DNA of 64,000 nucleotides from Glandiceps talaboti (Eukaryota > Hemichordata > Enteropneusta > Spengelidae). The translations under genes were made by a program, and so were the position numbers. Of this stretch, positions 1 to 17,974 are shown piece by piece. The notes below the pieces were generated by a model that had not been told where the DNA came from, made no database searches, and was given only the letters and a program-made list of their open reading frames with translations. Numbering within the stretch: position 1 is the stretch's first letter; the number at the start of each line of letters is the position of its first letter. The stretch covers positions 22,376,676 to 22,440,675 of the forward strand of contig NC_135550.1 of NCBI RefSeq assembly GCF_964340395.1. Direction: 5' to 3'.

Positions 1-848
1 AAACACAGATTATGTTAGCCGAAGCAGAAGTCAGACACACTTTAATACCGGTTTTCTGATGTGAATTTCTCTTGCTTCAACTCCGTCTCTTTTCAGTCAG
101 ACTTTTATCTAATTTGATGAACTCGAGTATTGGCTTAAAGCACATCGAACCTAAATCAGTTTGGAAACGATTTTACTTCAATTTTGTTGTCACTGCACGA
201 CTTGAATGAATAAGTAAGCCCTTACGGGTAATTACGCAGGCCTGTCTTTCCCCATTTCCTTCGAATACTCTGGCAATTCAGAAAACAGAGGCGAATTGCT
301 GGAATTGGAAAAGTAACTTCGTTATCTCAGCAATACATTTTCATCGACCGTCAGTACCATGGAAATAGGATTATATGGATGGAATAAATGTTAATTACCA
401 TAATACTCTTATCGTTGGTTATAGACACAGTATCATCTTTGAACAATTTACAACAACATCTGCCCGTTCTGACCCAGTCACCGACTCGACTGAGCCAGTC
501 ACTGTTTTGCCTTTTGTCAGTATTACTGTGGCGTAGACGTTCTCGGCAGGTGGTGATTGTTATTATATTCAGTCCTTGTTAATAACCTGACAGTGCCTGG
601 ATCAGTTCGAGTCTGCATTTTTTTTCTTGGGTGCTCATTATAATTATTATGAAGTACATGAATTTGATATGAGGGAAGATATTGGTTGCATAGAGGAATG
701 CGACGAATAGAGTATAGATTCATTTGTATTATGTAATGTATAAGTCATGTAAAATAACAATAACCAGTTCGGTTGAAAATTTTCTTAAACCATTCTTAGC
801 CCTCATGGACGCCAAGAAAACGGGGAGGCAGATTTATTTTTTCCGTTT
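1..848. other. Intergenic DNA, no gene recognised
   Basis: No open frame here resembles a known protein; the longest are 60-70 codons and have no splice-site support. At about 219-233 lies a CCCTTACGGGTAATTA block. It matches the terminal motif found next to microsatellites near 30.07, 32.64, 34.80 and 35.69 kb, so it may be a remnant end of that repeat family. Confidence 0.5.
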
Positions 849-925
<77 letters not shown>

Positions 926-971
926 ATTTGTTGTCTGTCTACCTAATAGTCTGTATTTGTATCATATGCAT

Positions 972-1028
<57 letters not shown>

Positions 1029-1092
1029 ATTTGTTGTCTGTCTACCTAATAGTCTGTATTTGTATCATATGCATTCTGTCTGTCTGTCCTCT
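849..1092. repeat. Compound (TCTG)n microsatellite with duplicated spacer
   Basis: Two long TCTG tracts (about 849-922 and 972-1024) and a short third one are separated by two near-identical spacers of about 50 bp (922-972 and 1024-1074), each containing TCTCTATTTGTTGTCTGTCT. The higher-order period is about 102 bp, so the tract and its spacer were duplicated together. The long open frame across it is only the repeat read as Cys-Leu-Ser-Val and is not a gene. Confidence 0.95.
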
Positions 1093-4000
1093 TGTTTGTT
1101 AGCATGCCTGCCTGATTGCCCGCCATTCTGTTTGCCTATGTCAGAAATATCCCCAGAAGAGCTCTCTTGATTGAAATGAAACTAGGTACAGGATTCGTGG
1201 GTGGAAATCCATTAGCATGTAGTGAAAATCTATGGATAAAACTGACATAAGTATTCATTGGTTGTTTCATCTATCCCTGGAAAACTCGGATTAATTTAAA
1301 ATGAAATTTCATCCATAGATCATTGCAGTGACTAAACCTGCACAAATTTTCAATGAAACCTTGTATATTAATTAACTTGATTTGCATAAAGGTCAGTAGT
1401 TTTGATTGAAATGACACGCCACAGCCTGCCAGCGTTATTATAATGTCTGAATTTCTCCTTTCATTTTACCGCCACCATGTACCAAAATCGTATCACTATA
1501 AGAGAGACCTGGCGAGTTTTATAATACACCTACTCTTGGGACCAGAATAGATATATCTAAGCAAAAACATGGAATTTTATTCAAAAATGTCTTCAGAATT
1601 GTAAACATTTTGTAAGACTGGTTATATTTATCAGTAATTAATTGACAAATTACTCTGTATTAAATATATTTATAAATGTAAAACCATTTGCCCAAGAGGC
1701 ACGAAATCACTATTCATATGGCAGACGGTAATTAATGCGAACCTTGATAATCTTTATATCAATTATTAACCAATGCATGTCAATTAGGTCAATTAGCCCC
1801 ATTTGCATTAATACTATCGTTTACAGATTATTAACTGATGTGAGTCACGAAACACCCTAGTAACTTTTACTTGATTTGATTCAGTGAACAGCTTCTAGCC
1901 TACATAAAATTTTGTATCTTTCTATGGCAGGATTTTATTTCCAGCGAAATGCATGCATATACCATGAGAGCTTCTCCCCAGCACTTGCTGGATTTAGGAT
2001 GTAAAGTTGATATTTAGGGCCGACAAGCGATTACAGGCTTATCTGAAAGCAATCGGTAATGTTACACAATTTTCATATAAATTACAATTTGTTTGTGTCT
2101 GTGACACCAATATGTCAAATATACCGAATATATTGCTGTGCCGTGTTAAAACAATCCGTCAAGTGAGCAACTAATTTTTTTACATGATTTTGAATTTATG
2201 CTTACCCCTTGACATATGTTGTTTATAAAAAATAATTTAAAACTTGATACAAGTTATTGATTTGGATATTAGAAAAAAAATACCTGAGCATGCGCAGTGT
2301 CTGACATGGAATCACACTTCCTGAATGTCTGCAGACCAGTGTCATAATTCCGCAAGCTTTACACGTTGTAAAATGACCAATACATTAGCTATCAGTAGCT
2401 TGAAAGTAGACCAGACCGTGATATACATGAAACACGTTTGCTATTAGGTATAGACAAGATTAGATGTCCATTAATTGATGAATTCCCATGGTAACCGTAT
2501 CGACATTTCTTTTCCAACCTTTCATCTTTGTTCCAAGGTGTGTTGCATTTTCTAGGGAGCCTTCACTATTTATGACAACATACGGGATCCGGAAGATTTG
2601 TCGAAAAAGCAATGAAAATAACCGATAGATTTATCCCTACTCAAATGATTTTACTAACACCATCAAGCACAAGTCCCAACAAAAAATAAAACACATTTGC
2701 CAACATACTAACAATAACAGAACACTGTACTGTTTTAATAACATTATAAGAATTCAAGTTCAGTGTCACTGACTTTAAGAACACCTCTTTAAAAGTTCAC
2801 TAAGGAGGTAATGTTAGTTTGTGAATGGATACAATCTGCACCAAGTCAAAACATCCAAACTATGACAGAGAAAAGGGAAAGAAATGTATACATTTTGGGG
2901 CTTGTAGTGATTTATATAGCTTAATTGGATATTTTTAGTTACAAGATATCCTTAGTACGGTATAACATCGTAATATCGATTTGTAGTTTCTCAGGCAAAC
3001 AAATTGGTAGATAAACTATATATTAAATTAATTTGACAGGCGTAGGGCTAGGGAGATGTTATACGATAATTTGCATGCATGATTGTGAAAAGAAGTCAGC
3101 ATATACTATACCACAATAATTTACGAGTTTATCATACATTTATGGGGCTGAGAAACAGCTTTAAACACCAACTTTTCTGCAGTTACTGTTTGATTTTAAA
3201 ATGAACACTACGAACACTCCTTCCATAGAATAAACCTTAAAAGGTGTTTCACACATTATCAGTATCCTTCCCTCCTGTTTTTTTTCCAATAACCCCCCCC
3301 CCCCCCGTGTAGAATTAAATTTTATATTATGACCCCCTCTCTATCGTAATAATTACGATTTCCTTAACTCTGCGATGTTTCTTACAGTGTTGTGATCAAC
3401 ATATATGTGAGCTGCTTTAGTCATTTAACTAAATTCGTTTATTTTCACTTCATTTTCGAATTTGACATTTCTCAATTTATCACATAAAGTATCATCCTGG
3501 CCGTTGATTCACATCTTCCTTTATCCTTTTTGAGTATCAGACATTATTGAAGTTTTTGAAATATAGACAGAGTGGTGCCAGAACGGCAATTGGTATCGTT
3601 TCATAAAACTTTATGGCAGGTGTTCGAAAGGGAAATGCCGGGATTTAATTTGCTGCAATGTGGGAGTATCAGCAAAAGATAGCAATTCCTTCTATAATCC
3701 TTGTTTCCTGAACCTTAGGTTATTACCGTAATTCCACATACTCCCCAAATGACATCTAAATACGTTTTAAATAAATTCATTTTTTATATACATTGCAACT
3801 TATTTGCAATCTCCCAATCCTGCCCAGACCCTTTTGCTGTAGACGCATTAATATTGCGCCTTGAAAATTATCGTTTTTTGCTGTCACTTGAACACTCGGT
3901 TAATATCAATATTAAAACAACATGTGTCACTTTTTCAAACTTTTGAGTTAGATGTTACCATGGTACCAAAATTAAGCCATTTGATATTCCAAAATGACAG

Positions 4001-5712
4001 CTGAATACTGCGCTAAATGTATGTGAAAAATAAAAAAAATAAAATGTTGAAACCCTACATTTCATTTATCATTTCAAAAGGACAAAGAACAATCTTCCAT
4101 ATGGCAAAGTTTCGAGCTACCCACATGACAGGTTTCCCCATGTCTGTATTTCTGATCCTGAGGCTACAGTATTCCCCAAGTTCCACAAACAAGGTAAAAT
4201 CCAATAACTTATATGCGCATTATTTAAAGAAAAGAGACATCTGAAGATGATTAGATGGCAGCAATGGATACATATAGTCAAGGTCATATAATAATTGCTA
4301 AAAGGAGACATCCAGGAGTATAAAATTTTCATATATATTGTAAAATATAAATGAACATATATGTGTGTTTTTTTAAAACTAATCATTTCACCATGTTAGT
4401 CTAAGAATGCCTCGGCGTAAATGTACATTTTGATTAAACATAAGTGATCAAAGTATATATACTACGGCAAACATTTTAATCGACTAAAGCATTTTGTTCG
4501 GTGCAGAAAATACAACCCTTGGTGATTTATTACAAACGAGCAAAAGATACGACCGTTATTATACTTCCATCTACAGACGCAATCCACCAATTGATGTACA
4601 TATATCGTAATTAACTATTCAGACGCTGTATTAGATTTAAATGAAAGGTATAGAAACCAGTTTCTAAAAAAATGCAGTTCATTATAAAATTGGATCCCTC
4701 ATAAACAAACACATTTGAAACTGTCATTCATCCACGTACAAACTCTGCACAAAAATAGATTTGCGTCGTTCGCATCGTGTATAGGGGAACAATGCCTATA
4801 GCTTAAGCAAGGCGACTCAAAGAACAATATATTACACACTTGGACCAAGGATTGTCACGAAAGTAATTTATATATGTATGTCCTCCGGGCTTATTTTTAG
4901 AACTGCACTTTGATAAGAACACCCCGGCAGCTGAGGGTCACAGTATGCATGTAGGGATAATGCATCTACCAAGATAATGTATGTCATTCTGCACTGTGTG
5001 TATTCCTCGCTGTACCACCTCTCTTGACGATTTTTATCTCATCTAGCTTCTTTTCTTTCTTTCTTTTTCTTAAAAAGTAACGTCTGTGATTGCAGATTTT
5101 GCCAAATTGATGCCAGTCACAATGATAAATAGCTTTCACGAACAACCTCAGTATCTATCAAAGATAATTCAGTATTACAGTTCCTTATATACCTCTATAA
5201 AGGGTTCTTGTCGTATCCGTTGCCATGGCATTTCCTCGTTGTACAAATCTTGATAACTTTTCACCTCTGGTTATAAATCTAAGGCTTCTGAATTATTGCG
5301 ATCGTCAATGGAGAATGGCTAATGTAATGACTCAGAGTAATTCCAATCCATATATACAACCGTCTTCCTCTTTTAATTAAAAAACACACCAACAAACACA
5401 TACCAAAGTGCTAAAGCTTGCTAAGATCTAAGATGTGTTTGGTGCGTGGCATCAAGTCGTCATTTGACAGATTTGTAATCATTATATCCTTTTTTTGGTC
5501 GTCTGCTGATTAATATTCCACTAACCCCGTGGCTATTCATTAGTTTCAAGTTAAACTTTGACAATTCCTCCTTCACATGGACAAATTTCTACAGTATATT
5601 TTCCCCAGTCAGAGATCGGCAAAAGACCGTACGTTTATAGAAAATCCACACGGTAGAAAGTGACTCATAAACCAGCAATTGTAATCACCTCACATTTGTA
5701 ATCACCTCACAT
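1093..5712. other. Intergenic DNA downstream of the SPEC3-like gene
   Basis: I see no recognisable exon on either strand. Short open frames (for example 3749-3946 plus, 4117-4386 minus) have no protein likeness. A C homopolymer lies at about 3293-3306. Just before the SPEC3 stop codon, at about 5680-5715, a 17-bp phrase (TGTAATCACCTCACATT) occurs twice in tandem. The 3' untranslated region of the minus-strand gene should lie here. A possible AATAAA on the minus strand at 4526-4531 is 1.2 kb from the stop, so the polyadenylation site is unresolved. Confidence 0.5.
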
Positions 5713-5846
5713 TTAAGTGTAAGTCTTTAATCCGGCTTGATATAATTGTACCTCTTCACTGTTTGACGTAGGTGTAGCATACCCGGATGATGGCTGGGCT
5801 ATCGACGCCATAGTTACAACGGCTTTGTCGTCAGGGTTGTATTCAC
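5713..5846 (-). CDS. SPEC3: SPEC3/stum-family membrane protein, exon 3 (C-terminal tail and stop)
   Basis: This exon supplies the last 43 residues and the TAA stop. The acceptor reads TATCACCAG before GTGAATACAAC on the minus strand. Exon 2 ends one base into a glycine codon and this exon begins with the other two, giving the join MAG-EYNPDD; phase and frame are kept through to the stop. The tail is hydrophilic, rich in Ser, Thr, Pro, Asp and Glu, with no membrane segment, as expected for the short cytoplasmic tail of this family. I infer it from its position, its phase and the lack of an in-frame stop; the residues themselves are not strongly diagnostic. An alternative terminal exon elsewhere cannot be excluded. 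Confidence 0.75.
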
Positions 5847-6659
5847 CTGGTGATATAACAAAATGCATGTTAATTCTCAGTACAAACAAGCTATGAATGC
5901 ACTAAGATATCAATTTACATTCAACACTATTATATCATTACACTATTACGTATTTCAGGAGTTACTGTCAATATTATTACATATTGTCAAAATGGTCCAC
6001 ATTTTCTTTTAACAAATTTAGCTAACGAAAAAATTCAAATATGACATTGCAAATTACAAAAATTTAAATTCAAAAGTGGGCCTAATCCATGAAGGCAGAT
6101 ATCATATTTTGCAAAACTACGTATTACATATGCCGAGTAAAAAGTATAGTATATACAGTATCTATGTTCTATTTTATTCTTATTAATACATTTCGATATC
6201 AGCGTTACAAAGAAACTTAATAATCTTATACCTGAGTATAATTCAATTTTTCAGATAAACTGATTGCATTTCTTGTGTGTCAGCGTTGACGCCATATTCA
6301 TGTCAAAATCGAAAGCCATATCTGACTGAATCAAATGGTTACCCATAATTTGCACAGAGTTCATATTTCTTTATCAATATATCAACTGTGGCAAGAACTA
6401 CGTTTGTCAGAATTAAACACGGTTGTACTTATATTACTCAGTCAATGATACAATACCTCACTACAATCTGAAAATATATTTTTGACAAAATTTCAAATGT
6501 CATTTTTCGATACTGTTTATGTTTTTTTATTTTTTTTATTGTCTGTAATCTTTCGATATCTAGACCAGACAATGTCGAGGACTTATTATCCTACGCTTAT
6601 TAGTTGTACCGATTTTGTTGCAACTGACAATTTACATGATATCTATGATAATTGTGTAG

Positions 6660-6890
6660 TTAGTCGTCAAAATGTTAGGACGACTGGCTCATTTGTAACC
6701 AGTCGACCCAGATTTTTTAATGAGGACCTGGCAGGAGAGAGGTTGTTATGTAAAGGATTCAATCCAACGTGCTTAATTGCAGCAGGGATAGCATACTCCC
6801 TAGGGAGTTGAAAACCGTATAGCGGGCCATGGGGTAATAACAGCGCCTTGAGCGCAATGTGCATGAAAGCATGAAATGTTGGGAAGCGTA
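6660..6890 (+). repeat. SINE-like or LINE-tail retroposon fragment
   Basis: The stretch contains AGCGCCTTGAGCGC at about 6842 followed by a TGAAAGC phrase. This recalls the AAGCGCTTTGAG...AAAGCGCTATAT 3' tail common in invertebrate and fish retroposons. The rest includes a short CTCCCTAGGGAG palindrome near 6794. I assign it by motif memory only. The 109-codon frame overlapping it is not protein-like. Confidence 0.35.
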
Positions 6891-7034
6891 CACATATATG
6901 CATTATTGCGTGTTACAGATTTCACTTCCTCAAACTGTTATAGCTCTCAACAGAGTTATATGTATAACGTAACTGTTCAATATTCTTGTGATTTGCATTT
7001 CATGTTTAGATGTTGTTTCAAATGCGCCTTAACC

Positions 7035-7145
7035 CCAACTCACCTAGTCTTAATTCACCTCACCTCTACTCACTTCAACTCGACCCACATCACATAACCT
7101 CACCCCACCTCACCTCAACTCACCTCATCTCACCTACCTCACCTT
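7035..7145. repeat. Degenerate CTCAC/CACCT pentamer tract
   Basis: About twenty imperfect copies of a five-base unit (CTCAC, with CTCAA and CTACC variants) run across this stretch. It is a decayed minisatellite with no coding potential. Confidence 0.8.
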
Positions 7146-8639
7146 AGCTTACGTTATATTACTGATTTCGGAAATAAATGCCAAATCATGAACTGCACAA
7201 TAAGTATTGAAGTTACCAACCTGGGCCTCAATTTTAACACTGACAACGACTGCTATATAGTCAAGGTAATTATATTGTACACCATTATTTTCCTGGACAC
7301 CACTATTACATTATTATGTCTGTAAGCGATGTGCCAACACAAGACAAATATAATTACATTAGAACACTCTGTCCTAGAGCAGACGCATCGTATTCCAGAT
7401 ATACCATATTTTCAATCAAATCTAAGTCGTCATTACTCCATGTTTCGGCTGTCTTAAGAACTTGCCTACAACACTATTCTGTCTGTCTGACTCATTCAAT
7501 AAATAAATAACTAAAATGTTATTTTCTGGTTCTCTACGTGCTTCATTTTATGGGTTTCAAACAATCCATAAAAAAGAGATTGGGGACACTTATTGATGCA
7601 AATTAATGACTAATGTGACCAATGGAAAACATTAAACCACGAACAGTGTAGATAGGTCTGATCATGTTGCTAGCCTGCAAGCCATCAATTCTTTGAAGTT
7701 GATACTTGTGATCGATTTTTAACGGTTTGTTCGCCTTTAGCTGATGATCAATATTGATTGAATACTCCTGCACACCTAAGATGAAATGTGAAATATGTAC
7801 ATGTACCAGACACGTTTAGAATTGTAAGTTAACCATATACAGTGTTCTTATTACACGACTGTCTTTGTAAAACGTACCTATCTTTAACGACTGATGAACG
7901 TCATCCCCTTTTGATTTACATTCGCTGTCGTCAATTCGTCTTCACAAGAACCATAAATGGAAGTCGTGTCTCAGTAAAAGCACGAATTTGCAGACTAAGT
8001 TAATTAGTACAACGTGGAGTTTACTAGGACTGTATAATGAGTTACGTAAGTTTTGGGTTTGAATTTGAGTTTCAGATATCTTGACGATATCTGCATTTGA
8101 ACGTGCTAATATTATATTTGAGAAGAATACTAAACCCGCCAGTAGCTCTCGATAGTTTTTAAACAGTATAATATTTTCAATAACATCACGGATGTGTTTT
8201 TTTCGTGTATGAGTCAATGTTTTTTTTCCAGTTGATATTGTTCGATTGTGTATACGCTTTCATTTGTATGAAATTGATATTTGTTCTGAATCTTAAAAGA
8301 TAGAAAAGTTATTTACTTTATAAACGAAATACACTATCGTGGTGAAATGTATGGATGGAATTCAGAGATGTTTATAGGTCTCATGAAGTAATATTATGAC
8401 AGAGAATGTGATAACAAGTCTTGCTTGAAGCATCCACATACCAGATTCGGACATGCCTAAATACATGTACATTTTGCAATATTTTTCCTCTTACAGGATT
8501 CTTCAATATCGGGTAATGCATTCCTTTCGTACAGACAATAAATGCCAGAAGATTTCTTCCTTGCAAGTTGAAGCTTGAAGGAAAGCTGACAGTGCCCTCT
8601 CTTGATAGAGCCAAACTATCGCTTCTAAACAGAATATTA

Positions 8640-8942
8640 ATTTCAGGTGCAAATAAATGTCATTGATATTTATTGAATGCCTGCCTAAGAATAAACAATG
8701 TGCGAAATAACATAATGCAAGTTCAAGGCTATTTGTATTTGCTTTGTTATATGAAATGTTAGTATTTTGTATATATATATTATAGATCTACCTAGTACAT
8801 TGTACATTTGTCTGTTTGGAAGTGTGTTGTCTGTGATAGCGTTTTATTTGTATATTGGGATTTCTGAGATGCCAAAAGGAAATTTTTCCATTACATGTTT
8901 TAATATAATGGACAATAACGGTTTTGAATTGAATTGAATTGA
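8640..8942 (+). mobile_element. Possible non-LTR retrotransposon 3' end with TTGAA tail
   Basis: The segment has the typical look of a LINE 3' untranslated region: a TTTCTGAGATGCCAAAAGGAA phrase region, then GGACAATAACGG, then a tail of GAATT/TTGAA repeats at about 8926-8942. Several invertebrate non-LTR families end in such a pentamer microsatellite. No reverse transcriptase frame remains upstream, so it is at most a 5'-truncated copy. The assignment is by pattern only. Confidence 0.4.
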
Positions 8943-9194
8943 AGCAACGTCCCAACTAATTCAATTCACCTATTTGGTATATACCATTGATAATGCACAT
9001 TAGTAACGTATTATGCAAATTACTGAGAATATATCATGTCGATAATATATGTCATATGAGATGAAGAAATTCTGAGCTACTGCATGGTCATTTATGATAC
9101 ATCTCTTTATTCGTAAATATCACTAATTATGCAAATTAGTCACGTTATATGCAAATTATCCAATCATATCAATAGGACGTATCAATCATATTGT

Positions 9195-9195
<1 letters not shown>

Positions 9196-9273
<78 letters not shown>

Positions 9274-9274
9274 A
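9196..9274. repeat. (ATC)n-(AAC)n compound microsatellite
   Basis: A run of ATC triplets (about 9196-9224) passes directly into AAC triplets (about 9225-9274). It is flanked on both sides by copies of TTATGCAAATTA, as in the other octamer-bearing repeats of this window. Confidence 0.95.
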
Positions 9275-9652
9275 CTTCGTTTTAGAACGTTCTCAGCAGC
9301 AATGGCAGATATGTCTTCTAATGTGTAAATATGATTACTTATGCAATATTTATAAAATTCATTTATTATGCAAATTAGCCAGTCATACGCAAGTCAATAA
9401 GTGATATATGTAAAGGACATTATGTGATGTTATTATGATGATGACATCAATATATCCAACTTATTATAAAGTGAAATTGTGAGCAATCACTAGACATTTC
9501 TTTCTATCAGCATACCGTACAATTTCTTTTGTCTGCTTCTGTCTCCACAAATTCTTGTTCAGTGAAACTACTTTGCTTTATGTACAAACAACTTTCCACA
9601 ATCTTGTTTGTTGGAATCAATGACAAGTAACTATTGTGATTATATACCATAC

Positions 9653-9835
9653 CTGCCATTGCTACAAATGCTATTCCCCATAGAACACTCCAAATCCATC
9701 CGATGAAAAATATCCAACACGTGGCCAGCTGAACAACACCAACCCAGAAATTGATACACAATGTACCAAGCTTACCATATCCACTCTGACCTGGGTTGGC
9801 ACAGCAGAAGACCGAGAAGCCGGCAATCATGGTAC
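9653..9835 (-). CDS. SPEC3: SPEC3/stum-family membrane protein, exon 2 (core domain)
   Basis: This exon encodes residues 73-134. They begin by completing IPGLGTMIAGFSVFCC and continue through KLGTLCINFWVGVVQL, IFFIGWIWSVLWG and IAFVAMAG. The IPGLGTM-SGFSVFCC signature and the second hydrophobic stretch ending GWIWS-LWG are diagnostic of the SPEC3/stum family. Family knowledge: sea-urchin SPEC3 is linked to ectodermal cilia, and Drosophila Stum is needed for mechanotransduction in proprioceptive neurons. The exon is 183 bases with a TTTAAG acceptor and a GCAG/GTATGG donor; both junctions are phase 1 and agree with their neighbours. Two membrane spans are expected, one shared with exon 1 and one near residues 95-130. 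The ATG inside this exon is internal, not a start. Confidence 0.92.
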
Positions 9836-12788
<2,953 letters not shown>

Positions 12789-13005
12789 CTAGACCCGGTA
12801 TGCAAATATTGCAAACTAAACAGGTAACGGCTGCGGCTATATGCATCGCCGGTATAGCAGCTCGAAGTTGACTTGGTTTTGGCGTCTCCGCCTTGACCGA
12901 TACAGCCTCTGCAACTATGGGTTGGTCGTACGTCATCACCATTTCTTTCATCATATTGCTGTCTTCACTCTTCTGGCATTCCTCTTGTCTGTCGACTTGA
13001 TACAT
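12789..13005 (-). CDS. SPEC3: SPEC3/stum-family membrane protein, exon 1 (N-terminus)
   Basis: This exon carries the start codon (13003-13005) and the first 72 residues plus one base. The N-terminal 45 residues are hydrophilic and acidic or basic in patches, without a signal peptide. The first membrane segment then begins at AAIPAMHIAAAVTCLVCNICIPGLG (about residues 49-73). The start is the first Met after an in-frame TAG at 13015-13017 on the minus strand. The donor reads CTAG/GTAAGG. Joined with exons 2 and 3 the protein is 177 residues, about normal for the family. A 5' non-coding exon upstream is possible but not visible. Confidence 0.88.
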
Positions 13006-15074
<2,069 letters not shown>

Positions 15075-15939
15075 ACATATATACGCCCTTGTCATGACGT
15101 ATGGCGTATGACATATACGAATAGATAGACCAGTGGTAATAATTGCTAGATCAATTTGAACAGAATGTAAACACGTGGATGGATATAAACTAAGATAATT
15201 TTCGTGTATTGTGTTGAAAAAGAGGAGAACGCAGTCAACATGTCGTACTTGCCGGAAGTACATTTCATCAAATGGATAAATGCAATACGTGATTGGAATG
15301 AATAAAAATGAATGTTCTTCCCACTTCCTACGTGATATCATTCTGCTCAAGCCAGGTGAATACTTTAGTTACCAATTCTGATTTTTACAAAAAGAAAGAT
15401 TATCAATGAAAAATGTGCCAACACTCAAACATAATTTACACCAAACAAACAGGTTAATGGACAGGTCTACCTACTTTTATAAATATGATTACTTAGCGTT
15501 CAATGACCTCTAAAAGTTAACATTAGTAGATGATCTTTTTTTCAGTATGCTTCTATATGTACGACTATGGAATCACTTTGTCTTCCCATGGCACATCATA
15601 AACAATCAAGAGTTGCTAACTATGACGTTTGTCGACTCACCCCTTGCTCTCCTTGTTTTCACGGTTGCTTATGTTCGTATGCCCCACATGATTACTATCT
15701 GTCAATGGCGTTTATCAGCAATAAATTGACTTTTCTTTTGTACTATCCACATTGTCTGTTTTCTCTAAACATGGCTGTATACAACAATATTAAAAGTCGT
15801 TTAAAAGTCGAAATTGCTTCAGCTTCAGAACAAACCAGGTGTAAACTGAATGTCTTCTGTACGGCCTTTCGATTGGCTCCTTTACGCATTATCACATTTG
15901 AAATCTGAGCTACCATACAAGGTACAACATTTATTATTT

Positions 15940-16659
15940 GTAACTTCCATTAATTATGCAAGCGACTATTTAAATTTGGAGATCTACATCAACTGGCTAT
16001 AAAAGACACAGATTATGTACCAAATATTATGACATTGTAAGTTTGCATTCTTCAGATATTGCCTAATTACCGAAAATCGCTATTTTATGCAAATGACCCA
16101 TCAGAATTGCACCGACAAGCCTATTATTGGACACGTTTTGTTATCATCAATGAATGATCCATATTATTTGAAATTTTAAGCTTATGCTTAATTTCCAAAA
16201 ATCATTACTTATGCAAATTATTCATTCGATTTAAAAGCTATATCAACAAGCTGAGTAGGATATTTTTGCCTTGTTATTATTAATGCATTTACCAAATTGT
16301 ATGAAATTTGAAGCTTGCGTTCAAACGATATTACCTAATTACAGACTCATTATGATTAAAAGCTTCATAGCACACGTGCTTTGTTATTGTCGATGAATGT
16401 ACCTAATTATTTGAAGTTTTAAACCTGCACTAGCTGCAACTAGAACGTTTTTATATTCACTACACATTGGTCAATTACTTATAAAAAGAGACATTGTATC
16501 TGTGAATTAATGGTCTGTATTATCTGTAGGTAATGTAGTGACAAGTTAAAATCTTGAGCGAAAGCTGGGTGTGTATCAAATTCTGAATTGAGCCAGCTGT
16601 TTTGAGAAAACGCAGACATAGAAACAGACAGACATAGAGACAGACAGACATAGAGACAG

Positions 16660-16693
<34 letters not shown>

Positions 16694-16695
16694 TA
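15940..16695 (+). mobile_element. Octamer-bearing repeat element with a CAGA microsatellite tail
   Basis: The stretch contains at least three degenerate copies of a unit of about 130-145 bp that starts near CCTAATTACC and carries a TTATGCAAAT octamer (near 15955, 16090 and 16210). It ends with TTGAGCCAGCTGTTTTGAGA followed by AGACAGACAG repeats to about 16692. The element at 31.79-32.65 kb has the same unit, the same TTGAGCCAGC phrase and the same CAGA tail, so the two are copies of one non-coding family. No open frame is kept. Confidence 0.65.
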
Positions 16696-17488
16696 TAACA
16701 TTCACTTATAGAAAGTAAAAATTAGCCTGAGCTATTTTGTGTGGGTTTTAGTAACTATCAAAATAGGATTAACCGTTGGGGGCGTACTAGCATACGCAAT
16801 GTCAAAGTAAGAATGGGGTGAAATGGGAGTGCAAGACCTTTGACTATACTACTGATGTGTTTTACAATAACAGTCTCCAACTAGATATGACTCTTTATTT
16901 TACATGTCCACGAGGTTCTCAGTATCTAAATTACCACTACATACTTATATATTAGCTGATATATGTTGTCGATGAAATGGAAAGAGTACTAGAGGTTCAT
17001 ACTCATAGTCATAATGACATATCATTGTATTAGCCCAACTATTCCAACTTGTTGGATCGTGTCCATCTATTCCAGCATTCTCTTTATGTGTGTTCAGACG
17101 TGATACTATGACTAAAGAATTGTTTGGTACGTACAAAAATATTCAAAAATATCAGTCTCGGTAACTGGATGAGCTAACTTGTGCACACTCGATCACCCCT
17201 CTCATTCCGTATCCACTATAACTTGCTTCTGAATAAGTCTAAGAAGTCCACAGATCAGTGTATATTATAACTGATGATCGTCTATACTGGATTTAGTAGA
17301 AACATAGACTCAACGTGATCGCTCGATTGGTCGAAGGTCGATGGCTGAAATTGGGCCTGTCACAAAATGTACTTTATATCACATATGATATCAGTCTAGT
17401 AGTGCATAGCTAGCCGCAACATTTGATTTTGCTATCGATGAAAAGTGACACAACGCAATTATAATTCCTCCAAAACTAAATGTGCTAC
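16696..17488. other. Intergenic DNA, nothing recognised
   Basis: There is no open frame with family likeness and no strong repeat in this stretch. Confidence 0.5.
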
Positions 17489-17491
17489 TTA

Positions 17492-17974
17492 GGGGTAGAC
17501 CATTCGATATCCTGGGGGGGGGGGGGGGGCTTGGAAGATTGGTGGAGAGTCATTATTTTTTTTCGACCTGCTTGCCTGAGAATTATTTGTTTTCTCCTTC
17601 GCCTATGCTGGCAACTTTTTTTTCTTTGCTTCTTTGAGATATCCGGATTTTTTTTACGTCAATGTTGAACACTTACTTTTGTTGCCACAATTTTCTGTTT
17701 GGTTTTCGCACAGGGTAAAACCAGAACACTTGTCAAATCATGACAAACATTTTCAAACACATGTCAGGGACCAGACAGTTTCGTTAGCCTGATCGAGGCC
17801 CTGCCCATGGTGGGTGTTTCCCTGCCAAAACATTTTTTTTCTAGCAGCAGTGGTCCATCTTTTTTTTCCATCACCCACTCATATCCGGATCTTTTTTTTC
17901 AAGCAACTCCATTTGGCATCTTTTTTCCCCCAAATCTTCCACACCCCCCCCCCCGATATCAAATGGTCCACCCC
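17492..17974. mobile_element. Inverted-repeat transposon, PIF/Harbinger-like MITE
   Basis: The left end reads GGGGTAGACCATTCGATATC (17492-17511). The right end (17955-17974) is its reverse complement with two mismatches. Each terminal repeat is followed inward by a G homopolymer on its own strand (about 17514-17530 and 17944-17954). The element is flanked by TTA on both sides (17489-17491 and 17975-17977), the TWA target duplication of PIF/Harbinger elements. The 483-bp interior has T-rich tracts and no transposase frame, so it is non-autonomous. Superfamily assignment rests on the TTA and the G-rich ends only. Confidence 0.75.

Larger units (their letters stand above)
5847..9652 (-). other. 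SPEC3-like gene intron 2
   Basis: This 3.8-kb intron is bounded by a GTATGG donor at its 9652 end and a CACCAG acceptor at its 5847 end. It holds a SINE-like block (about 6660-6890), a degenerate CTCAC-type pentamer tract (about 7035-7145), a LINE-type 3' tail ending in TTGAA repeats (to about 8942), octamer-bearing repeat DNA (about 8945-9400) and an ATC/AAC microsatellite. I see no other gene within it. Confidence 0.75.
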
